A stretch of 64,000 bases of DNA from Bifidobacterium olomucense (GTDB lineage Bacteria > Actinomycetota > Actinomycetes > Actinomycetales > Bifidobacteriaceae), in the NCBI RefSeq assembly GCF_012932375.1, contig NZ_JAAIIG010000002.1:1-64000 (forward strand), in the 5' to 3' direction. Shown in pieces: positions 1 to 7,831 of the stretch (the stretch's first letter is position 1; every line of letters starts with the position of its first letter). Under the pieces are notes generated by a model. The model had not been told where the DNA came from and ran no database searches. It saw only the letters and a program-made list of their open reading frames with translations. A program made the position numbers and the translations under genes.

Positions 1-194
1 GCCGGCCGTCGGCATCGATGCCTACGAGAACGGATTCGGCATCAGAAAAGGATGGGCAGGACGCTCAAAATAATCCACGCCACGCGATGACACGCGCGGA
101 TAAGACCCACGTTTCTTTACTTAACCCACATTTTGTCTATTAACCCTAACTCCGACGGAGTATCCATCGAACGAATCACGTCGCGAAGCTGTCA
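1..194. other. left window edge, no complete gene
   Basis: The second forward frame is open from the window edge to a TAA at 71-73 and could be the last 23 codons of a gene lying to the left, but nothing in the peptide is recognisable. After about position 95 the sequence becomes AT-richer with short runs such as TTAACCC and could hold the promoter of the downstream RNA and AbiF-like gene. No feature is strongly supported. Confidence 0.25.
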
Positions 195-195
195 G

Positions 196-285
196 AAATA
201 AAAGAGAACCCCCAGTGCATCACGGCTGAGTCGAAGACCGTCCGGAGAGGCCCATTGGGGGAATTCATGGAATATGATAATGGGT
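196..285 (+). ncRNA. structured RNA upstream of AbiF-like gene, copy 1
   Basis: Bases 209-217 pair with 253-261 in a nine-base-pair stem starting with five C-G pairs, and the enclosed segment can form a second small hairpin (GTC-GAA-GAC). The same block with only a few changes stands in the same place before the second AbiF-like gene at 33 kb, whereas the sequence further upstream differs. Structured RNAs are known beside AbiF/Abi_2 genes (the abiF RNA motif) and are thought to act with the HEPN protein like an RNA antitoxin. The identification here is by position and conserved structure; 5' and 3' ends are estimates. Confidence 0.6.
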
Positions 286-286
286 T

Positions 287-1096
287 ATGAGCCGACAGTC
301 AAACCCAGCGCCCGATTTCCTCTCGCAAACCCCTCGCAAGGGAAGCCCGCAGGAGAGGGCGCTGCGCGCGTGCATCACCGACGAGCGGCTCGCGTCCTAC
401 GATTCCGAAGCACGGCGGCGCTCATGCCCGGCGCTGCGGCTGTACCTGTGGGATCACGACATGGCCAGCGCCTGCATGGGAGACATCGCCATCCTCGAAG
501 TCGCCCTGCGCAACCGCATGGACCGGCGGCTGTCCCTCATTTCCTCGGAACAGGCAGGCACCGGGGACTGGTACATGGCGGGGCTCGACTTCGACGACCG
601 CACCCAATACCAGATTCGCGAGGCATGGAACCATCTCACCCCGCAACAGCGCGGAATTCATACGCATGGTCATCTCGTTGCTTCATTGATGTTCGGCTTC
701 TGGCGCAACCTTCTGGAGGACGGAGGCACGATTCATACGAAGTGGCCGGACCAGAGGCGCGCCGATTACGAGAACGATCTGTGGCGCAAGGGACTTGACA
801 AGACGTTCTCCAATGGGCGCCAGTATGCGCGTGCGGTGGGAGAACGTTGGACAAGACGCTACGCGCTGGACATCGTCAAGACCGTGCACGCCCTGCGCAA
901 CAGGGTCGCCCACCACGAGCCGCTCGTCAACGGCATCCCCCTTCCCGGCGAGAACCGGCGCATCACGTTGACGGAGGCGGTGCAGGCGTGCTTCGATCTG
1001 GCGATGATCCTGGACCGCGACCTGCATGCGTGGCTGATGGACAACAGCAAGATGAGACTCGTGCTTGAACACGAGCCTCGGGAAACCGGACTATAA
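287..1096 (+). CDS. AbiF-like abortive infection HEPN protein, copy 1
   Basis: A 269-residue soluble protein of the Abi_2 (AbiD/AbiF) family. The HEPN RNase motif R-x4-H is visible at R204-H209 (RNRVAHHEP), and an N-terminal helix carries LEVALRNRMDRR around residue 72. Abi_2 proteins protect cells from phage by shutting down growth, probably by RNA cleavage. The start ATG at 287 follows a conserved non-coding block. A paralogue of about 80 percent amino-acid identity by eye lies at 33,108, in the same orientation. There is no obvious Shine-Dalgarno sequence, so translation may be controlled by the upstream RNA structure. Function in phage defence is inferred from the family. Confidence 0.85.
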   Translation: MSRQSNPAPDFLSQTPRKGSPQERALRACITDERLASYDSEARRRSCPALRLYLWDHDMASACMGDIAILEVALRNRMDRRLSLISSEQAGTGDWYMAGLDFDDRTQYQIREAWNHLTPQQRGIHTHGHLVASLMFGFWRNLLEDGGTIHTKWPDQRRADYENDLWRKGLDKTFSNGRQYARAVGERWTRRYALDIVKTVHALRNRVAHHEPLVNGIPLPGENRRITLTEAVQACFDLAMILDRDLHAWLMDNSKMRLVLEHEPRETGL

Positions 1097-1154
1097 GACC
1101 ACAAGATCGTTCGGAAAGAAGCCCTGCGGTCTTTCGTCGATGATTCCGACATCG

Positions 1155-1553
1155 TCATTTCACGTCGCAGACGGTGAAGGCGAAGCTGGTGAGGGTGCCG
1201 GTAGATTTGCCGTTGGCGAGGAGTTGGTCGATGTCGGGCAGGTCCTTGTTGTCGCTGGTCTGGTTGAGGGCGTATTGGGTGCCGTCGGGTGCGGTGAAGC
1301 GCATGACGGGGTCGCCTTTGGCGTCGTGCGTGCAGCTGACGGTGCCGTGGTCGACGGTGAGTGGCCATGTGTGCCCGAGTTGGTCGGCGCTGATGTCCTG
1401 CGGGTTGCTGGTCGCGGTGATTGTTTTGCTGTCGTCGGCCGGGTAGTTTTCGGGGTGTTTGATGCCGTCCATGCAGGCGGTCAGGCTCAGGGCCATGATG
1501 GCGGCGAGGCCGGTGGCCGTGATGGAGCGGATGGCGTGTGTCGTGTTGGTCAT
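1155..1553 (-). CDS. small lipoprotein, DUF2511/YebY-like
   Basis: A 132-residue secreted lipoprotein. The N-terminus has a positively charged start, a hydrophobic stretch and a lipobox LTAC near residue 27. The C-terminal half has the pattern WPLTVDHGTVSC then PDGTQYALNQ, which resembles the DUF2511 (YebY) family of envelope proteins. AAAGGAAA stands seven bases before the ATG. It is the last gene of the minus-strand operon that starts with the ECF sigma factor at 5498 and lies 53 bases after the ATPase gene. Its molecular role is unknown; it may be an envelope sensor or substrate linked to the ABC transporter. Confidence 0.75.
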   Translation of the reverse strand: MTNTTHAIRSITATGLAAIMALSLTACMDGIKHPENYPADDSKTITATSNPQDISADQLGHTWPLTVDHGTVSCTHDAKGDPVMRFTAPDGTQYALNQTSDNKDLPDIDQLLANGKSTGTLTSFAFTVCDVK

Positions 1554-1606
1554 GCTGGTTTCCTTTGTCGTGTTCGGCGGTGTTTTGGTTGCCGGTTCTC
1601 CGGCCG

Positions 1607-2482
1607 TCAGTGGTGGTCGGGGTGTTCCTCGATGAGGGCCATGTAGCCGTCCTCCAATGTGGGTTCCATGGGTTGCGCGTCGGCGGGCGGGGTGTCGGTG
1701 ATGACGCGGTAGCGTACGCCGCGTGCGGTGGTGACGGCGTTGGCGACGATCATGCCGGCGGGTGGCGGGGTGTTGGCCGGCTGGGTGAGCCAGACGCGGC
1801 CCGCGGCGTGTCCGGTGAGCTGTTCGGTCGGCCCGTCGTAGCGGATGCGGCCCTGACGCAGGACGAACACGTATGGGCAGGTCTGGGCGATGTCGTCGAG
1901 GATGTGGGTGGACAGGATCACGGTGCGGTCGCCGCCGAGGCCGGCGAGCAGCGTGCGGAAGCGCATGCGCTCCTCGGGGTCGAGTCCGGCGGTGGGTTCG
2001 TCCACGATGATGAGCCGGGGATCCGCCATGAGGGCCTGCGCGATGCCGACGCGGCGGCGCATGCCTCCGGAGAAGCCGCCGATGCGCCGGTCGGCCACGT
2101 CCGTGAGTCCGACCCGGTCGATGAGCTCGCGTGCCTGGCGCATGCGCCCCCGGGTGTCGTCGATGCCTTTGAGGACGCCCACGTAGTCGAGGAATTCGAG
2201 CGGGGTGAGCTGCGGGTAGGGTTCGATGTCCTGCGGCAGGTAGCCGAGCGTGCGTTTGAGCGCGCGGCGGGTCCTCGCGTCCTTCAGGTCGTGGCCGTCC
2301 ATGAGCACCTGGCCCGACGTGGGGCGGATGATGCCGGCGAGGATGCGCATGAGCGTGGTCTTGCCGGCGCCGTTCGGCCCGATCAGGCCGACCATGCCGT
2401 GCGGCAGGTCGCAGGTCACGTCGTCCAGCGCGCGGGGCTTCCTCGGGAAGTCCTTGGTCAGGTGGCTGATGGAGATGAACAT
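1607..2482 (-). CDS. ABC transporter ATP-binding protein
   Basis: A 291-residue ABC ATPase. Visible motifs are Walker A GPNGAGKTT near residue 36, the signature GGFSGGMRRRVGIAQAL near 137, Walker B LIIVDEPTAGLDP and the switch histidine in ILSTHILDD. The C-terminal 70 residues form the extra domain usual in bacitracin/ABC-2 type exporters. An AAAGAAG ribosome site precedes the ATG. It follows two small membrane proteins on the same strand and almost certainly powers them. Substrate is unknown: an antimicrobial peptide or a lipid would fit the envelope-stress context (inference). Confidence 0.9.
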   Translation of the reverse strand: MFISISHLTKDFPRKPRALDDVTCDLPHGMVGLIGPNGAGKTTLMRILAGIIRPTSGQVLMDGHDLKDARTRRALKRTLGYLPQDIEPYPQLTPLEFLDYVGVLKGIDDTRGRMRQARELIDRVGLTDVADRRIGGFSGGMRRRVGIAQALMADPRLIIVDEPTAGLDPEERMRFRTLLAGLGGDRTVILSTHILDDIAQTCPYVFVLRQGRIRYDGPTEQLTGHAAGRVWLTQPANTPPPAGMIVANAVTTARGVRYRVITDTPPADAQPMEPTLEDGYMALIEEHPDHH

Positions 2483-2534
2483 GATGTCTTCTTTCCCGTG
2501 TCGATGTTTCCGATGAGGGTTCCGCCGGTGTCGT

Positions 2535-3317
2535 TCAGCGTGCCGTGCGCGGGCGTGTCGAGCACCATCCGCCCAACGTCATGAGCAGTATGGCGGCGGC
2601 GAGCTGCGCGATCAGGGATACGGTCGCGTTGGCGGGCGTGCCGGTGACCGCGAGGACGCCTCCCGCGGCCGGGTAGACGGGTTTGAGCCCGAACCATCCG
2701 GCGCCGATTGCGTCGCCGATCACGTTGAGGATGGTGCCGTTGACGGTCGGCATGGGCAGCATCGGCGAGGAGAACACGAGCGCGAACCATGCGAGCACGC
2801 CGGCGATGCGCGCGACGATCATGGGCAGGATCGCGCCGAGCAGCGAGGACAGGCTCATCGCGGTCAGCACGGCCGGCCCGGTGATCGCGAGTCCAGCGGC
2901 CAGCGCCTGCGGGACGGCCCACCACGAGCCGTGCAGGGTCTGCGTGACGCCGGCGCAGGCCAGCAGCAGGAGCGACGGGGCGATGAGGATCAGGAACGCG
3001 CCGAGCGTGCGTGCCGCGGCCAGCACGGGCGCGGGTGTGGGTGTGGAGTCCTCCAACTGACCGATGCCGAGCCGGTCGTGGCGCGTATGGAAGTCGGTGA
3101 ACGCGGCCATGTAGGCGATCGGCATGAACATGGCCATCGTCTTGGCCATGAACGCCAGATCGCCAGCGCCGTGGTCGTGCGGGCCGGCCGGGGAGATCAC
3201 GCCCAGCAGGAGCGCGAACAGGGCCAATGGGACGGCCGCGACCCATAAGGAGCGTTGCCGCCACACGATAATCGTGTGGACGCGGACCAATCGCGGGAAA
3301 CCGATGCGCATGCTCAT
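2535..3317 (-). CDS. ABC-2 type membrane permease B
   Basis: A 260-residue integral membrane protein with about six hydrophobic segments. I chose the ATG at 3317 because it follows a strong site (GAGGAGGGG) and gives MSMRIGFPRLVRVHTIIVWR, a typical cytosolic start; an open frame continues upstream but reads like out-of-frame sequence. The start overlaps the end of the preceding permease gene by four bases (ATGA), pointing to translational coupling. It lies 52 bases before the ATPase gene. It most likely forms the membrane channel of the exporter together with the protein encoded at 3314-3940. Confidence 0.8.
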   Translation of the reverse strand: MSMRIGFPRLVRVHTIIVWRQRSLWVAAVPLALFALLLGVISPAGPHDHGAGDLAFMAKTMAMFMPIAYMAAFTDFHTRHDRLGIGQLEDSTPTPAPVLAAARTLGAFLILIAPSLLLLACAGVTQTLHGSWWAVPQALAAGLAITGPAVLTAMSLSSLLGAILPMIVARIAGVLAWFALVFSSPMLPMPTVNGTILNVIGDAIGAGWFGLKPVYPAAGGVLAVTGTPANATVSLIAQLAAAILLMTLGGWCSTRPRTAR

Positions 3318-3940
3318 ATGCCCCTCCTCGCAAGCGTCACGTTGCGTTCCTCGTCGCCCAGCAGCCGCCACGCGACCCCAATGGCGATCACGGCGGCGGC
3401 GAGCGGGATGCCGCGCTGCGCGACCGGGTCGAGCACGTACGGGTCCCACAGGAGGGCGAGGAACATCCATACCGCGACCACCGCCATGACCGTGGCCTGC
3501 GCGGACGCGGACCATGCGGCGGCCGCGAACCCGGCCGTCCCCACGACCAGCACCGCGCCCGTCGGCGCGATCAGACTCGCCCATCCCAGGTCCTGCGGCC
3601 ACAGGCCCAGTACGTGCAACGGCGCGAACATGAGCACGGCGCCGACCAGACCGGACACGGCCGTCAGGACGAACCGCGTGGTCTCAACGCGCCGCCAGCC
3701 CACGGGCGTGGACTCGCTCGCCTCGACCAGCGGGTCGCCGGTCAACGCGACCGCCACGCACACGCCCGAGCCGATCACCATCAGCTGGGCGAGCCAGTTC
3801 ACCACCGTCAACGTCTGCGTACGCGACCACACGCCGGACACCATGATGCCGGCGACCGCAACAGCAATCCCGCAGACCGCGGGCGCCGCCAGCAATCCCA
3901 GGCCGATGCGCCTGGCCTGCGCGCGAATCATTCCCGACAT
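3314..3940 (-). CDS. ABC-2 type membrane permease A
   Basis: A 208-residue protein with about six hydrophobic helices. The start at 3940 (MSGMIRAQARR) is favoured by GGGAGGGA five bases upstream; a longer frame to 4021 would run through the promoter described at 3999-4027. The stop overlaps the next permease start by four bases. It has no recognisable catalytic motif and is assigned to the transporter from its context: two coupled membrane genes followed by an ABC ATPase. Confidence 0.75.
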   Translation of the reverse strand: MSGMIRAQARRIGLGLLAAPAVCGIAVAVAGIMVSGVWSRTQTLTVVNWLAQLMVIGSGVCVAVALTGDPLVEASESTPVGWRRVETTRFVLTAVSGLVGAVLMFAPLHVLGLWPQDLGWASLIAPTGAVLVVGTAGFAAAAWSASAQATVMAVVAVWMFLALLWDPYVLDPVAQRGIPLAAAVIAIGVAWRLLGDEERNVTLARRGI

Positions 3941-3998
3941 GCCGTCCCTCCCTGAAGTCCGAAAGTTCGACGGCCGTTCCTTATCGTCCGTCACCAGA

Positions 3999-4027
3999 TA
4001 GGTAGCGGTCGCCGACCGCATGGTTCA
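3999..4027 (-). promoter_or_regulatory. ECF-type promoter inside the operon
   Basis: Read on the minus strand this is TGAACC, 16 bases, CTACCTA. The promoter in front of the sigma factor gene has TGAACC, the same 16-base spacing, and CTACGTA. It lies 59 bases ahead of the start of permease A and just past the end of the membrane protein gene at 4074. A -35 box with GAAC(C) and a short -10 is characteristic of ECF sigma factors. It probably lets the sigma factor boost the transporter genes separately. Confidence 0.65.
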
Positions 4028-4073
4028 CGCGACACGCCGAACGACCACCGGCGACTCATCGACCTCGATCCGT

Positions 4074-4901
4074 TCAGACGGCCGTGGCCGTCATGCGTGC
4101 CTCGGACAAGCGTCCGGCGCACGCCACCGCCACCGCGCACGCCACCAGCCCCGTGACGGCCAGCAACAGTTGTCCGAATGTCCGGGTCATGTCGATCCAG
4201 CCCGCGGCCGGCAGGCCCATGAGTCCGAGCAGGTCCGTACGGATCACGGCGACCAGCAGCAGGCCGACGCCGAAGCCGACGCCCGTGGAGAACCGGATCG
4301 CGAGCATCGCGCCCACGCCGGCGACCAGCAGCAAAGGCGACAGCCATCCGACCAGCAGCACGCCGAACATCCCATAGCCCTGCACGCCCATCACGGCGGT
4401 CACCAACAGTCCGAACACGATGTCGCAGGCGAGCACGAACACCAGCCGGACCAGCGTGACCGCCCCCGGACCCAACGGTGTGGCCGACGAGATCATGTCC
4501 GCGCGGGAATCACCGAACGCCATCGTCACGCTCAGCAACACGCCGGCCAGCACCATCGAGCAGAACGCGCGGGATACGACCGTCATCCCCCAGCCGACCG
4601 CGAAGAACCGCGCCCCCAATCCGGCGAACGCCATCAACGCCAGCGTGGCCGGCACCACCTGCCACGGCACCACCCTCATCTGCCGGCCCAGCAGCAGCAT
4701 GAACAATCTCAGGCTACGCGCCCACGACCATGCGGGCCCGTCCAGCGGGGACCGCGATGCGCGGATGCGCGCCATCACCGCCGTAGCGGGAGGCGTTTCT
4801 CCCGAACGGGATCGTTCCACGGCGGCCAATGCCGCGAGCAGACGCTCGTCGGCCTCATCGTCCGTCAAGCGGCCGGTCGTTTCGTCAAGATGATTGGTCA
4901 T
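4074..4901 (-). CDS. membrane protein, possible anti-sigma partner
   Basis: A 275-residue protein with a soluble N-terminal region of about 75 residues followed by six hydrophobic segments. It is encoded seven bases downstream of the ECF sigma factor gene, the usual place for an anti-sigma factor. The soluble part (LTDDEADERLLAALAAVE) is charged and helical but lacks the HxxxCxxC zinc motif of ZAS anti-sigma proteins. It could restrain the sigma factor and release it on envelope stress, or be a further transporter subunit. I cannot tell these apart from sequence alone. Confidence 0.6.
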   Translation of the reverse strand: MTNHLDETTGRLTDDEADERLLAALAAVERSRSGETPPATAVMARIRASRSPLDGPAWSWARSLRLFMLLLGRQMRVVPWQVVPATLALMAFAGLGARFFAVGWGMTVVSRAFCSMVLAGVLLSVTMAFGDSRADMISSATPLGPGAVTLVRLVFVLACDIVFGLLVTAVMGVQGYGMFGVLLVGWLSPLLLVAGVGAMLAIRFSTGVGFGVGLLLVAVIRTDLLGLMGLPAAGWIDMTRTFGQLLLAVTGLVACAVAVACAGRLSEARMTATAV

Positions 4902-4907
4902 CGGGGT

Positions 4908-5498
4908 TCACCGTTCCTTTCCATCCGCATCATCCTGCTGATTGAGTTGTACGCGCAGCAGACGGCGCGCACGCGAGACGCGGGATTTGACCGTGCCCTC
5001 CGGCATGTCCAGCAGGCTGGCGATCTGCCGGTACGGCAGGCCGTGCAGCCACGCCAACGTCGCCGTCTCCACCAGTTCGACGGGCAGACGGCGCAGCAAC
5101 GCCGTCAGATCATCCATGCCCGTTTCGGACAGCACGGCCGTCTCCGGGCTCGGGCCATCGTCACGCGGTTCGGGCGCGTCGTCCAACGCGGTCACGTTCG
5201 GGCGCGCGCGCCGCACGCGCATGGTGATCTGGCGTTTCGCGATGCCCAGCAGCCATGACAGCACCTTCGCGTCGCCGCGGAACGCCCTCGCCGACCGCCA
5301 GCAGCCCAGCCACACGTCGGCGCACACCTCCTCGGCCATACCGGTATCCGGCACGCGCGCACGCACGAACGCCCGCACCGCCACAGCGAACCGTCCATAC
5401 AGGGTCTCGAAGGCGCGCTCGTCCCCGGAGGCGACCCGCGCGAGCAGATCCTCGTCGCGCGTCACCTCCCCACCGGGCGAGGTCATGTCATCCTGCAT
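4908..5498 (-). CDS. ECF RNA polymerase sigma factor
   Basis: A 196-residue sigma-70 family protein of the ECF type. Region 2 is seen as FETLYGRFAVAVRAFVRAR then VCADVWLGCWRSARAFRG, and region 4 as LPYRQIASLLDMPEGTVKSR followed by VSRARRLL. The start at 5498 (MQDDMTSPGG) follows AAGGAG; an upstream start at 5555 would overlap the promoter. It heads the operon that includes a membrane protein, two permeases, an ATPase and a lipoprotein. The promoter at 5539-5567 matches the one at 3999-4027, so it probably transcribes its own operon in response to cell-envelope stress. Confidence 0.88.
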   Translation of the reverse strand: MQDDMTSPGGEVTRDEDLLARVASGDERAFETLYGRFAVAVRAFVRARVPDTGMAEEVCADVWLGCWRSARAFRGDAKVLSWLLGIAKRQITMRVRRARPNVTALDDAPEPRDDGPSPETAVLSETGMDDLTALLRRLPVELVETATLAWLHGLPYRQIASLLDMPEGTVKSRVSRARRLLRVQLNQQDDADGKER

Positions 5499-5538
5499 AT
5501 GCGGCTCCTTCCACGGCACATCCCGCAAACTCACTGAA

Positions 5539-5567
5539 TACGTAGCAGGGAACACGCCAATGGTTCA
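5539..5567 (-). promoter_or_regulatory. ECF-type autoregulatory promoter
   Basis: On the minus strand: TGAACC, 16 bases, CTACGTA, ending 41 bases before the sigma factor start codon. The identical architecture is repeated at 3999-4027 inside the same operon, including the AT immediately after the -35 box. Two matching copies within one operon support a sigma-specific promoter and autoregulation. Confidence 0.65.
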
Positions 5568-5621
5568 CGGTCTCACCACACCGCCCGCGCAAAATCAGCA
5601 CCGTCCGGCATGGCAGAACGA

Positions 5622-5945
5622 TCATCGCCGTATGGCCCTGATGCCATACCCGACCTGCGCAAGAAACAGCACCAAGAGAACACCCAGCGAAGCCGGCCGG
5701 TACATGACATAGAAGTCCGTCATATCAGGCTGCGACGCCGGCGCTGCCATGACGTATACCAACGCGGCAAACAGGGCGCAAACCCAAGAAACAACCAACG
5801 TCGCAGCCGTGACAGATCGCAGCCGGCGCTGGTCCGGAGACGTTTTGCGCAGACCATGAAGCAGCACCAAGACGCACACCGAAACCAATACGTAGAACAA
5901 CAGCCCATACGTGGGCAGCATGTCGATAATTAGCAGATGACCCAT
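5622..5945 (-). CDS. small membrane protein, LLIIDMLPTYG family, copy 1
   Basis: A 107-residue protein with three hydrophobic segments and no known domain. The N-terminus after the start is MGHLLIIDMLPTYGLLFYVL; a paralogue at 9581 begins MKDLLIIDMLPTYGLVCYLL, and both keep QPDMxDFYxxYRPA before the last segment. GGGGAGG stands five bases before the ATG at 5945. The 20-bp palindrome at 6018-6037 lies 73 bases upstream, so the gene probably belongs to the regulon of the neighbouring two-component system. Role unknown. Confidence 0.7.
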   Translation of the reverse strand: MGHLLIIDMLPTYGLLFYVLVSVCVLVLLHGLRKTSPDQRRLRSVTAATLVVSWVCALFAALVYVMAAPASQPDMTDFYVMYRPASLGVLLVLFLAQVGYGIRAIRR

Positions 5946-6017
5946 AACGCCTCCCCGGATTAAGCAACGAACCGATACCGCCATTAGAGGCGCTTTACCC
6001 CATCACCGGCAACGTCA

Positions 6018-6037
6018 TGTCAAGCGATCGCATGACA
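6018..6037. promoter_or_regulatory. response-regulator operator, site A
   Basis: TGTCAAGCGATCGCATGACA, a near-perfect 20-bp palindrome with a GCGATCGC centre. It is one of four related sites (10,147; 12,479; 30,670) lying about 60-90 bases upstream of small membrane or lipoprotein genes and, in two cases, of the response regulators themselves. This one faces the gene that starts at 5945. Binding by the LuxR-type regulators is inferred. Confidence 0.65.
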
Positions 6038-6136
6038 TCAAATCTCGGTTGGCAAGCTTACGGCCTCTTCGCCATCCACGTTCCCGTAGCACCCGGGAAA
6101 GGCACCCCATAGGATTCTTCATTCCGGAAGAGTCGA

Positions 6137-7831
6137 TTATCGGCGGTAGTCGATGGCCGCGTTCGCGTCACGTTTGATGACGCCGGTTTGCGTCCACTGG
6201 TCGGATGCGGTGTCAAGAAGCCTGTCGTAGTTGCGGGTCGTCGTCCATGACAACAAGGTGAATCGAGCCGTATCGAGATCGTCGATGGTTCTCAGTTGCG
6301 CGGTGGAATCGTGCAGCGGCGCGTATCCGCCGCGCGTGGGAACGTCGTCGGCGTCGAGGAAGTAGTAGTACGGGCAGTCGCGGTAGTACCAGTACGCGTC
6401 GATGTACGTGTACTCGTCCTGTGCGACGGCCGGTCGCTCGGCCGAGCAGACGACATGTTGGCTGAGCTGGGCCGATCCGGGCGTATCGTTGCGGTCGAAA
6501 CTATGGTTGCCGCGCACGCCGTACACGATCGTCCCTGCAACCAGCATCGCAAGGACCACGACGTAGACGAGCGCCGCGCGACGGCCGCGCAATCGATACG
6601 CGATGACGCACGCCAGCGTGAGCGTGGCGTAGAAAAACGGTGCGATCACGCTCAGATAGCGTACGGAGAACATACCGTAGCCGCCGCTGGACAGCTCCTT
6701 GACAGCGGACCAGATCATCAGGAGCGTCGTCGGCACGGCGAACAGCATGACGATCAGCCATGCAGCTTCGGCGGATTGTTGCGAGGCCAGTGTTCCGACT
6801 GACTGTTGCCGTGCAGGCAGCCATGCTGCGACGAATATGCCGACGATTAGCGTCATCGTGGCCGCGACCAGCAGTGAGATGATCGACGGCAGTTCCGTTT
6901 CCGTCATGCCGAGCAGCATGATGTCGAATGCGTTCGCCACGCCGGACATGTTCGTGCGCCGACGAACCGGAGGCAGAACGGAGCTCCCGCCGAGCTGGCC
7001 CAGCAACGCCGGCATCCACGGCAGGAACAGAGTGACCGACGCGATATAGGCGAATAACCATCGCCACGCGGACAGACTCCGCATACGCCACGATCGGGCG
7101 GCGAGCCAGATCGCATGCGTCAACCATACGAACGCGGTCAGATACAACGTCAGCATGCCGAGCGTGACGGTCACGGCGTACGCGGCCCACCATGCGGTGC
7201 GGCAATATCCGTCTTTGGGGTGAAGGCCGTCCTGCTGATTATCGCGCCCGTCGGTCATGTCTCGCTTGAGGCAGCCACGCGGTTCGATCACACCGGCCGC
7301 GCGCAGCAGCATCGCCGTACCGCCCACGGCCAATAGCATCGCCGGCGAATACATACGCAACTCGTAGCCGTAGCGCAACATGAAACCACCGCACATGAGC
7401 ATCGGCATGCACGCCGCTGCGGCGCGGTCGCCAAACAAATCGCGCATCAGCATGACCAGCACGAACACGGCAAGGCCGAGGCACACGCAGTTCGGTATCC
7501 GCATCAGCGTGACATTCTTGCCGGCGATGGGCATCCATGCCTTGAGCAGCAGATAGTACAGCGGCGGATGCGCGTCGACAGCGGTGAGCGCGATCAGCTC
7601 CCGCACGGGTCGGCTCGCCAGGATCAACGAATACTGTTCGTCGAACCACAACGACTGATTGCGGCCCATCAGCCAGCTCAACAAGGTCGTCGCCAGAGCA
7701 CAGCAGCCGACTAACACGGGAACGGGAACCAAGTGGTGGATGGCGACGGCGGAACCGGCACTGCTGTCGTCAGCGCGTCCGCCGGCGTGCTCGACGTATG
7801 GACCGGCGGTCTTGCGGTTCGTCGTGATCAT
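6137..7831 (-). CDS. GT39-like membrane glycosyltransferase
   Basis: A 564-residue polytopic membrane protein with about ten helices. The first periplasmic loop has WFDEQYSL followed by VDAHPPLYYLLLK, and a later segment YELRMYSPAM: this is the usual arrangement of acidic and arginine residues in the PMT/ArnT (GT39) superfamily, which moves sugars from polyprenyl phosphate carriers to outer-face acceptors. The last 130 residues form a soluble extracellular domain. The start overlaps the end of the GT2 gene by four bases (ATGA). The GT2 enzyme probably supplies the lipid-linked sugar that this protein transfers. Confidence 0.8.
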   Translation of the reverse strand: MITTNRKTAGPYVEHAGGRADDSSAGSAVAIHHLVPVPVLVGCCALATTLLSWLMGRNQSLWFDEQYSLILASRPVRELIALTAVDAHPPLYYLLLKAWMPIAGKNVTLMRIPNCVCLGLAVFVLVMLMRDLFGDRAAAACMPMLMCGGFMLRYGYELRMYSPAMLLAVGGTAMLLRAAGVIEPRGCLKRDMTDGRDNQQDGLHPKDGYCRTAWWAAYAVTVTLGMLTLYLTAFVWLTHAIWLAARSWRMRSLSAWRWLFAYIASVTLFLPWMPALLGQLGGSSVLPPVRRRTNMSGVANAFDIMLLGMTETELPSIISLLVAATMTLIVGIFVAAWLPARQQSVGTLASQQSAEAAWLIVMLFAVPTTLLMIWSAVKELSSGGYGMFSVRYLSVIAPFFYATLTLACVIAYRLRGRRAALVYVVVLAMLVAGTIVYGVRGNHSFDRNDTPGSAQLSQHVVCSAERPAVAQDEYTYIDAYWYYRDCPYYYFLDADDVPTRGGYAPLHDSTAQLRTIDDLDTARFTLLSWTTTRNYDRLLDTASDQWTQTGVIKRDANAAIDYRR

